Below are positions 51,706-57,403 of a stretch of 57,403 nucleotides of DNA, piece by piece. The DNA is taken from contig NZ_JAKZGR010000022.1 of the NCBI RefSeq assembly GCF_022549675.1, forward strand, positions 1 through 57,403, read 5' to 3'. The notes below the pieces were generated by a model that saw nothing but the letters and a program-made list of their open reading frames with translations, did no database searches and was not told where the DNA came from. Position 1 is the stretch's first letter, and each line of letters opens with the position of its first letter. The translations under genes and the position numbers were made by a program. Origin of the DNA: Belliella kenyensis (GTDB lineage: Bacteria > Bacteroidota > Bacteroidia > Cytophagales > Cyclobacteriaceae).

Positions 51706-52614
51706 CTAATCACCACCTCCCGTGCTGTAGGTCTTGGCCAGTGCTGATTCTAGATCAGGATACCTGAATTGAAAACCTGCCTCTTCTATTTTTTTTGGAG
51801 AAACCTTATTTCCTCCTAGTACCATCTGTGACATTTCACCTAGCATGACTTTAAGTATGAAGGCTGGTACACCAATGTTTACAAATGTCTTATTGACTTT
51901 TTTTGCAGCTTCCTGAGTAAGCGTGTGATTGGTGCTAGGTTTAGGTCCTACGGCATTGAAAATGCCCTCTACACTTTCATTTTCCGCTGCAAAGACAAAC
52001 ATTCTTGCAAGGTCTTCTAGCTGTATCCAGCTCATCCATTGCTTGCCATTCCCAAGTGGAGCTGCTACGGGAGGTTTGAGCATTTCGACTAGAGCACCAC
52101 CATTTTTATCAAGTACAATACCGATCCTAAGCAGGACTGTTCTGATACCTAGTTTCTCAATTTTTCCACTCTCAGTCTCCCAAGCTGTCACTACTTGAGC
52201 TAAAAAATCTTGACCCGATGGACTGGTCTCAATCATCAATTTGTCACCCGTGTCAAACCCATAATACCCAACGGCACTGGCTGCTATATAGCTATTAGGC
52301 TTTTTCTTACTTGCTTCAATTGCTTGCCTGATTAATTGTGTAGAGTGGGTTCTGCTTTGAAGTATGTCTTGTTTTCTTTCTGCTGTCCACCGCTTATCTG
52401 CCACCCCAGAGCCTGCTAAGTGAATGATGATGTCAGCCCATTCGATAGCTTCGGAATCTATCTTCATTTGATCGATATCCCAAAAAAATGATTTTTGTTT
52501 ATTTTCTTTTGGTGATCTGCTCAGCCAGGCGACTTGATGCCCTTTTTTTTCTAAGTGTAAAGTAATTCGCTGTCCGATAAGACCTGATCCTCCAGTAATC
52601 AAAATTTTTTTCAT
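51706..52614 (-). CDS. TIGR01777-family SDR epimerase-like protein (YfcH type)
   Basis: 302 residues. The Rossmann nucleotide-binding motif ITGGSGLIGQRI (5-16) is followed by the family pattern IIHLAGSGVADKRWTAERKQ near 63-82. The YxxxK pair of classical reductases is replaced by SAVGYYGFDTG, as in the TIGR01777 group. The C-terminal DUF1731-like segment contains PAFILKVMLGEMSQMVLGG near 255. The reaction is unknown; the family has been linked to cell division and cofactor-binding roles. Confidence 0.88.
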   Translation of the reverse strand: MKKILITGGSGLIGQRITLHLEKKGHQVAWLSRSPKENKQKSFFWDIDQMKIDSEAIEWADIIIHLAGSGVADKRWTAERKQDILQSRTHSTQLIRQAIEASKKKPNSYIAASAVGYYGFDTGDKLMIETSPSGQDFLAQVVTAWETESGKIEKLGIRTVLLRIGIVLDKNGGALVEMLKPPVAAPLGNGKQWMSWIQLEDLARMFVFAAENESVEGIFNAVGPKPSTNHTLTQEAAKKVNKTFVNIGVPAFILKVMLGEMSQMVLGGNKVSPKKIEEAGFQFRYPDLESALAKTYSTGGGD

Positions 52615-52738
52615 GGCGTTTTAGCTTTATGTTTAAAGAGTATTTGCATGGTATTTGTTTAGTTTTAACTAAAATTTAACCAAATTCCTTTCTATAGGAA
52701 AAATATTTGCAGTTTTTTGCACAAAATTTATTAGAAAA

Positions 52739-54064
52739 ATGAAAAAAATATTACTGAGCAGTTTTTTGATCTTTTTAATCAATCTATCTGTGTTTTGCCA
52801 AAATCAACAGGACAGTGTAAAAAATGAAGGACTCAAAGTCGAGAAATTGACTTATCAACAGCAACCTGGACTAGCTTTAGCTGCTTCAAAGATCTTTTTT
52901 TCAGAGAAGCGGTATTCGATTTCAGGATTTGGTGAAGCTTCCTCTGTCAATTACATAGGGCCCAAAAATACCAGTGCGGGTGATTTAGAATTGTATTATA
53001 CCAATTTATACAGGTTTGCGACTTTTTTTGGATACCGGATTACTGATAAGATCATTTGGAACTCAGAAGCCCAGATTGAATATCTTCACGACGGTAATAG
53101 CGAGGGTCACACAGAATTTTTGTTTGAGGCATTTATTGATTACTTATGGAAAGACTACCTGAAGGCTAGGGTAGGTTATTTTCCTCTTCCTATAGGTTAT
53201 GTCAATAATAACGACGAGCCGGTGATGTTTTATTCTGTAAATCGATCAGAGGTTGAGCGATTGATTACTCCGACGACATGGATTGAATTTGGGGCTATGT
53301 TTTATGGGAATTTCACAAGTGATCTGAGCTATGCATTAGGAATCTCGCAAGGCCTAAATGCCGCCGAATACCTCAGTGGTTCATGGATCAGACAGGGTAG
53401 GGTGATCACTTTCGGACTTCCAAAGACTTTATCTTTTACACCTCAGCTGAATTATTCAGGAATTCCCCATACTACTTTGAGTGTCTCGGGTTTTTTTGGA
53501 AATTCAGGACAAGAGCAAACAGTGCTTGTCAATGGGCAAGAGCAGACGGTGGAAGCACCTGTGCGTATAGGTACTGGATATGCTAAGTATGAGCGTGGCC
53601 CATGGAGATTTGTTACAGTAGGTACTTTGGGAAGTCTAGGAGGTACAGATGATATTGCACAATTGACACTTAATGAAAACGGTACATCTCAAATTCTTGG
53701 AGATCAAACCATGGGTTATCTTTTTGAATTGGGTTATGACTTGTTGCCTCTGATTAAGCCCGTGAGAAGGCATAGAGAGGGCTTTTTGTATAATGCGGAA
53801 GAATTTAAATTGCCAGTGTTTTTGAGATTTGAGCGTTTGGATACCCATAGACGTTTTGATAATAGACTTATACCCATAGGCAATCCTAATGATGTCTCAT
53901 TTGTTCATAACAATCTTAGAATTTGGACACTAGGGACTAATTTTAATCTAAAGGAGAATCTTGTATTGAAAGCAAATTATCAATTTCGAAAAAACTTGGC
54001 TAATGGTGTGCAAGCCCTAGCTGAAGGGGACAGGGTAGAGTTTGGGTTTGGATTTATATTCTAA
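52739..54064 (+). CDS. Outer-membrane porin-like protein of unknown specificity
   Basis: 441 residues. Signal peptide ends near Cys19-Gln20 (LINLSVFCQNQQ); with the Gln after it a lipobox is unlikely. The mature part is dominated by alternating amphipathic strands (NYIGPKNTSAGDLELYYTNL, AFIDYLWKDYLKARVGYFPL) and ends RVEFGFGFIF, as in barrels. The overall look resembles phosphate-selective or OprO-type porins, with low certainty. The promoter of the downstream fluoride unit lies in its last codons. Confidence 0.65.
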   Translation: MKKILLSSFLIFLINLSVFCQNQQDSVKNEGLKVEKLTYQQQPGLALAASKIFFSEKRYSISGFGEASSVNYIGPKNTSAGDLELYYTNLYRFATFFGYRITDKIIWNSEAQIEYLHDGNSEGHTEFLFEAFIDYLWKDYLKARVGYFPLPIGYVNNNDEPVMFYSVNRSEVERLITPTTWIEFGAMFYGNFTSDLSYALGISQGLNAAEYLSGSWIRQGRVITFGLPKTLSFTPQLNYSGIPHTTLSVSGFFGNSGQEQTVLVNGQEQTVEAPVRIGTGYAKYERGPWRFVTVGTLGSLGGTDDIAQLTLNENGTSQILGDQTMGYLFELGYDLLPLIKPVRRHREGFLYNAEEFKLPVFLRFERLDTHRRFDNRLIPIGNPNDVSFVHNNLRIWTLGTNFNLKENLVLKANYQFRKNLANGVQALAEGDRVEFGFGFIF

Positions 54065-54077
54065 AGGATTAAATTTG
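54047..54077 (+). promoter_or_regulatory. Promoter of the fluoride riboswitch unit
   Basis: TTTG (54047-54050), 19-base spacer, TAAATTTG (54070-54077): a full match to the Bacteroidota consensus. It lies partly inside the end of the porin-like gene, and transcription would begin just at the riboswitch. Confidence 0.75.
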
Positions 54078-54081
54078 CGTT

Positions 54082-54140
54082 ATAAGGCGATGGGGTTCCG
54101 CCTGATAACCGCCCACTTTGGTGCTGATGACTCCTACTTC
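54082..54140 (+). ncRNA. Fluoride riboswitch (crcB motif)
   Basis: GGCGATGGGGTTCCGCC (54086-54102) is the first stem-loop, followed by TGATAACCGCCC and GGTGCTGATGACTCCTAC (54120-54137), the conserved core of the crcB motif. It lies between a strict promoter and a CLC-F gene. Fluoride binding should allow expression of the exporter. Confidence 0.9.
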
Positions 54141-54195
54141 AACTTATTTATTCATCGCATTTCAATCAATGATTGAAGTCATTTAACCTATTAGC

Positions 54196-55494
54196 ATGTT
54201 GAAGCAGGTTGTTTCTTTCTCGAAAATCAAAGATTTTTCTAAAGAAGAGTTTATTCCTAATTTTATTTTCACCGTAAAATGGTTGCTTTTGGCCACTATG
54301 GTAGGTTTGTTGGCTGGTTCTGCATCCGCTTTTTTTCTAGTGGCTCTGGAATGGATGACAAACTACAGAGAGGCTAATGTCTGGATCATTGCTTTGTTAC
54401 CCCTTGGTGGGCTCTTGATAGGATGGGTGTATCATCAATATGGCGAAAGTGTAGTCAAGGGGAATAATCAACTACTGGAAGAATTCTACAATCCTCAGAA
54501 AACAATTCCCTTAAGGATGGCGCCTTTGGTGCTGTTTGGGACATTAGCGACGCACTTGTTTGGTGGATCTGCTGGAAGAGAGGGTACAGCTGTACAGATG
54601 GGAGGAGCTATAGCTGATCAGTTTACAAAATGGCTCAAATTGACCAAAGACGATCGTAAAATTTTGATCACGATTGGGGTAGCGGCGGGTTTTTCATCAG
54701 TCTTTGGTACGCCTTTGGCTGGTGCAGTTTTTGCGCTAGAGTGGCTTGTCATTGGAAGGATAAGGTACGAGTCAATATTGCCTGCATTTATAGGTGCATA
54801 TGTGGCAGATTATACTTGTGCAGTTTTCTGGGATGTTCACCATACGCATTATCAAATCCCCGCAGTCCCAGAATTGTCAATGCAGGTATTGATTTGGATT
54901 ATTCTTGCGGGTATCTGCTTCGGTCTTGCAGGAAGACTATTTGCGAAAGCAACTCACTTTTGGGCTGCTTTTTTTAAGAAAATCATCAAATATCCTCCAT
55001 TAAGGCCTGTTTTTGGGGGGGGGATGGTTGCTTTGTTGGTGCTCGCTATGGGCACTACAAAGTACATTGGGTTAGGTGTTCCTACAATCGTAGATGCTTT
55101 CTCAGAAGACCTCCCTTGGTATGATTTCTTAGCCAAAATCGGCATGACCTCACTTACTTTGGGGGCGGGATTCAAAGGCGGGGAAGTTACACCATTGTTC
55201 TTTACAGGAGCCACTTTGGGTAATGCCTTGTCTTTTTTGATTCCATTACCAGTTGCATTGCTAGCAGGGATGGGGTTTGTGGGGGTATTTTCAGGGGCTA
55301 CCAATACACCATTAGCTTGCACCCTAATGGGGATTGAGCTATTTGGAGCTGATTCAGGTATTTTTATTGGCGTGGCTTGTGTTATAGCCTACTTGTTTAG
55401 TGGCCATGCTGGGATCTACAATTCACAGGTTATTGGTTCACCTAAAAGTGCTCAACATTCTAAGCATAAAGGTAAAAACCTTGGAGGGATGTGA
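54196..55494 (+). CDS. Fluoride-exporting CLC-type antiporter (CLC-F)
   Basis: 432 residues with ten or more helices of the CLC fold. The motif GNNQLL (89-94) replaces the chloride-selective GSGIP of ordinary CLC proteins, as in the CLC-F group, and GGSAGREGTAVQMG (123-136) carries the Met typical of fluoride-selective members. It exports fluoride in exchange for protons at the inner membrane. Directly preceded by a fluoride riboswitch, which settles the substrate. A G9 run at 55015-55023 lies inside the gene (VFGGGM) and could slip. Confidence 0.93.
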   Translation: MLKQVVSFSKIKDFSKEEFIPNFIFTVKWLLLATMVGLLAGSASAFFLVALEWMTNYREANVWIIALLPLGGLLIGWVYHQYGESVVKGNNQLLEEFYNPQKTIPLRMAPLVLFGTLATHLFGGSAGREGTAVQMGGAIADQFTKWLKLTKDDRKILITIGVAAGFSSVFGTPLAGAVFALEWLVIGRIRYESILPAFIGAYVADYTCAVFWDVHHTHYQIPAVPELSMQVLIWIILAGICFGLAGRLFAKATHFWAAFFKKIIKYPPLRPVFGGGMVALLVLAMGTTKYIGLGVPTIVDAFSEDLPWYDFLAKIGMTSLTLGAGFKGGEVTPLFFTGATLGNALSFLIPLPVALLAGMGFVGVFSGATNTPLACTLMGIELFGADSGIFIGVACVIAYLFSGHAGIYNSQVIGSPKSAQHSKHKGKNLGGM

Positions 55495-55540
55495 TGCTAA
55501 ATGGTACCTCTTGTGTTTTGATAGACTTAAATATTCTCAT

Positions 55541-55564
55541 AAAAAAAGGGGAATTAACCCCTTT
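55541..55564 (-). terminator. Terminator of the minus-strand gene at 55554, overlapping its stop codon
   Basis: AAAGGGG (55545-55551) pairs with CCCCTTT (55558-55564); the TAA of the gene lies in the loop. On the minus strand the stem is followed by seven T, while the plus strand lacks a good tail. Confidence 0.8.
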
Positions 55565-56729
55565 GATCAAATTTTCTGAAAATCAGCTGAAGAAACTCAT
55601 CCACAGGCTCTGAATTTTTGTCCCAGCTCAATTCACCTACATATCGCTCATTGATGAGTTGTACAGCTTCCATAAAGCTATCACATTGATCTATAGATTT
55701 TAGCGCATGTTTCATCAAGTCTGGATTTCCATCAAATAGCTCCTTAGTGAACATAAAGCGCTGGTTGATACCTACACTTTCCGATAGCTCATGGATAGTG
55801 CCTTTCATGATGCTGTATTGCTCTGATTCAAATCTTGCCCATGTCTGAAGTGGATCTATAGCCTTACTGGGATCTACTGCCTTGAATGCTTGTGTTGTAG
55901 CTGGTGCTTCAACTGTCGCAAACTCTTCTTTTATATCTGTGTCTTCCTCAAGTTCAGGTTTTGAATCCTCTATTTTTTCTAAATTTTCCCCTTCTTGAAT
56001 CTCTTTGAAACTTTCCTTGGACTCACTTTGAGAAGTCTCTACTGATTGCCCTGGAGAATCGATAGGGGTATTTGAAGAGCTTTCTGCTGCTTCAACTTTA
56101 GCCTCTATTCTTTCAAATAAAATGTCGTAATCTAAATACAACACCTCCTTCAATACGTCTAAAAGCTCTTCTGGCCTTTGGAGTTGGTCTTTTTGAACTT
56201 CGTAATTGTTGAATAGTACTTTTTTATATGCAGCTGTATCTTGAGACATTCCTGCCCGATCTACTAGATTGCTGACCAAAGTTTCATGCCATTTGAAATA
56301 CTTCATATTTTCTTTCAAAAATTGATTTACCTGGTGACCTTCCAGCTTTTCAAATTCACTTTTGTAAAATGTAATGGGATCCAAAGCTAAAATGATAGAA
56401 AAAGCGACTGCTTCCATCAGCAAAGGTTCAAAATTAGTCCTGTCAATCTTGATAGATCGAGAGAGAATATTCATGAAATCTTGCAAAGCTTGATGAACAT
56501 GATTGTCTCTATAATCAAAATATGGACTCGATTTAAGTTTTTCTAATTCAATCTGCCAGTTCTCGAAAAGGGACTTTATCACAAAGTAATTCACCTGTTT
56601 GCTTGGTGTAAGGTTCAAGATCTCAGAACCAGTGATGTATTTTTTTGATGAAAAATACTTCTCACTTATCTTCTTCGAAAACTCCAGTGCATAGTTTTCT
56701 AAATATTTGCTGTTAATTTTAACACTCAT
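55554..56729 (-). CDS. Uncharacterised two-part protein with an acidic linker
   Basis: 391 residues from the ATG at 56729 (MSVKINSKYLENYALEF). The frame extends to 56780, but that would overlap the divergent ferredoxin start. The N-terminal ~210 residues are all-helical, a low-complexity acidic Ser/Glu/Thr linker runs about 215-290, and a short helical C-terminal domain (about 300-391) contains ALKSIDQCDSFMEAVQLINE. No membrane segment and no catalytic motif. I do not recognise a family. Its divergent position next to a ferredoxin may mean a shared regulatory zone. Confidence 0.75.
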   Translation of the reverse strand: MSVKINSKYLENYALEFSKKISEKYFSSKKYITGSEILNLTPSKQVNYFVIKSLFENWQIELEKLKSSPYFDYRDNHVHQALQDFMNILSRSIKIDRTNFEPLLMEAVAFSIILALDPITFYKSEFEKLEGHQVNQFLKENMKYFKWHETLVSNLVDRAGMSQDTAAYKKVLFNNYEVQKDQLQRPEELLDVLKEVLYLDYDILFERIEAKVEAAESSSNTPIDSPGQSVETSQSESKESFKEIQEGENLEKIEDSKPELEEDTDIKEEFATVEAPATTQAFKAVDPSKAIDPLQTWARFESEQYSIMKGTIHELSESVGINQRFMFTKELFDGNPDLMKHALKSIDQCDSFMEAVQLINERYVGELSWDKNSEPVDEFLQLIFRKFDQRG

Positions 56730-56763
56730 AAGTTGGGAATTTAAAATAATCGAAGCATAAATC

Positions 56764-57093
56764 ATGCTGAAAATCATCATAGAGAATCTATACAGTCGAG
56801 AAATAAAGACTCTAGAAACCGATTGTAAAGTTATAGAATTAATTCATGAAAACTACATCGATTGGATGCATGCTTGTGGGAAAAAAGGTAGGTGTACTTC
56901 TTGCAAAATGATCGTCGTGGAGGGTATGGAGAATCTGAGTGAACTTACAGAAAGGGAGATTTTTTATAGAGAAAATGGTAGATTGACTTCCAAGGAAAGA
57001 CTAACTTGCCAAGCTGAATTGAAATCAGGGACTATTAAAATCCGAGTCGCTGATGTCAATAAGTTTCCGCATGTGGATTATGGGGAAGGATAG
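56764..57093 (+). CDS. [2Fe-2S] ferredoxin (plant type)
   Basis: 109 residues. The cysteine pattern is HACGKKGRCTSC then LTCQ, which fits the plant-type C-x5-C-x2-C...C site for a [2Fe-2S] cluster. It carries electrons in the cytoplasm; its partner enzyme is unknown and no oxidoreductase gene is next to it in the window. It starts 34 bp from the divergent gene. A heptamer array begins right after its stop. Confidence 0.9.
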   Translation: MLKIIIENLYSREIKTLETDCKVIELIHENYIDWMHACGKKGRCTSCKMIVVEGMENLSELTEREIFYRENGRLTSKERLTCQAELKSGTIKIRVADVNKFPHVDYGEG

Positions 57094-57188
57094 AAGCGAG
57101 AGATTAGAAACAAGAAGCAAGAAACAAGAAGCAAGAAGCAAGAAGCAAGAAGCAAGAAACAAGATGCAAGAAATAAGAAATAAGAGCG
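57094..57188. repeat. Heptanucleotide tandem array, about twelve clean units
   Basis: It begins after the ferredoxin TAG with AAGCGAG-type words, then from 57105 runs TAGAAAC, AAGAAGC, AAGAAAC, AAGAAGC four times, AAGAAAC, AAGATGC, AAGAAAT twice, AAGAGCG in strict 7-base register. Confidence 0.9.
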
Positions 57189-57197
57189 ATTTGAGAT

Positions 57198-57264
57198 GAA
57201 ATATGCTTGGGCGAAATAAAGTTGAAAATATGCCACTACCTATGGGTAGACAGGTTCGGCGAAA
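57198..57264. repeat. Dispersed element core, inverted relative to the copy at 20187
   Basis: Starts GAAATATGCTTGGGCG and includes CTACCTATGGGTAGACAGG; the reverse complement of 20187-20253 with a few differences. The hairpin is CTACC-TATG-GGTAG. Confidence 0.8.
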
Positions 57265-57345
57265 AAGGCTTTCTCTTGTTCATCTTTTGTAAAGTTAGCC
57301 GACACACATAAGTGAACAGTTTCAAAAATATTGGGTTAAGCTATC

Positions 57346-57403
57346 TTCGTCTCTCGCCTCTCGTTTACATCTTATGTCTTGTATCTTGTGTCTTGTGTCT
57401 TGA
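57346..57403. repeat. Pyrimidine-rich heptamer array running off the window
   Basis: On the complementary strand, from the window end, it reads TCAAGAC, ACAAGAC, ACAAGAT, ACAAGAC, ATAAGAT, then AGAGGCG and AGAGACG words. With 57094-57188 it flanks the element core as an inverted pair. Confidence 0.75.

Noticed and set aside
56730-56780. 17-codon upstream extension of the minus-strand gene ending at 55554
   Set aside because: It would run into the divergent ferredoxin start and looks like a chance hydrophobic stretch; the ATG at 56729 is preferred.
57105-57188. Possible CRISPR array
   Set aside because: Units are 7 bases with no spacers and no cas genes are present; it is a simple tandem array.

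Overview
The window is a chromosomal segment of a Bacteroidota bacterium, most likely of the Cytophagales (a Cyclobacteriaceae-like organism is my inference). The reasons are a gliding-motility/type IX secretion C-terminal domain, TonB-dependent receptors with carboxypeptidase-like N-terminal domains, many lipoproteins with an SC lipobox, promoters of the TTTG-N19-TAnnTTTG type, few Shine-Dalgarno sequences, and moderately AT-rich DNA. There is no prophage, plasmid gene, transposase or CRISPR array. One tRNA, tRNA-Pro(GGG), is present.

Layout. 1-3.0 kb: end of a large T9SS-exported surface protein and a BamA/TamA-like outer-membrane protein. 3.0-8.0 kb: oxyR, divergent from a three-gene ferric-iron ABC importer. 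8.1-13.2 kb: M23 peptidase, aspS, a secreted unknown protein and a YhhN protein. 13.6-18.0 kb: an Oar-like TonB-dependent receptor and a lone BioF-like enzyme. 18.3-23.4 kb: nadK, CBS protein, alpha/beta hydrolase and pdxJ on the minus strand; yqeY-like, cvpA-like and pabA/trpG-like genes on the plus strand. 23.8-25.7 kb: a small island with a Cys-containing secreted peptide, a DUF4221-type lipoprotein and a CxxC lipoprotein; the first and last are each broken by a one-base homopolymer shift. 25.8-29.4 kb: tRNA-Pro, PAP2 phosphatase, GT39-type glycosyltransferase, TRIC channel and Kazal lipoprotein. 29.8-32.4 kb: a VWA protein and a MoxR-like AAA+ ATPase. 32.7-36.4 kb: ndk, an NrnA-like DHH phosphoesterase and three tandem FKBP lipoproteins. 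36.5-42.3 kb: alanine/saccharopine dehydrogenase-like enzyme, deoC, Na/Pi cotransporter, a diverged PiT-like permease, tadA and superoxide dismutase. 42.4-48 kb: a gene remnant, an outer-membrane receptor behind a likely sigma-54 promoter with two matching operators, and an overlapping pair of lipoproteins, one a putative zinc protease. 48-57 kb: M14 carboxypeptidase, three tiny membrane proteins (two PLDc_N), a TIGR01777 epimerase, a porin-like protein, a fluoride riboswitch with a CLC-F antiporter, an uncharacterised acidic-linker protein and a [2Fe-2S] ferredoxin.

How the genes work together. Iron and redox themes recur: OxyR keeps both redox cysteines and faces the iron importer, and SOD and ferredoxin are nearby. 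The clearest regulatory unit is promoter, fluoride riboswitch and CLC-F exporter at 54.05-55.5 kb. The second is the sigma-54-like promoter at 42.8 kb.

The least explained part is the intergenic DNA. It carries several dispersed element types: degenerate 7-bp tandem arrays, a ~67-bp core with a small hairpin present in inverted copies at 20.2 and 57.2 kb, a ~120-bp structured repeat at 28.3 and 32.6 kb with a fragment at 45.3 kb, an identical 18-bp palindrome at 20.28 and 48.16 kb, and smaller hairpin pairs. These elements and the peptide/lipoprotein island are the best candidates for something undescribed. All functions were assigned by reading motifs; no database search was possible.
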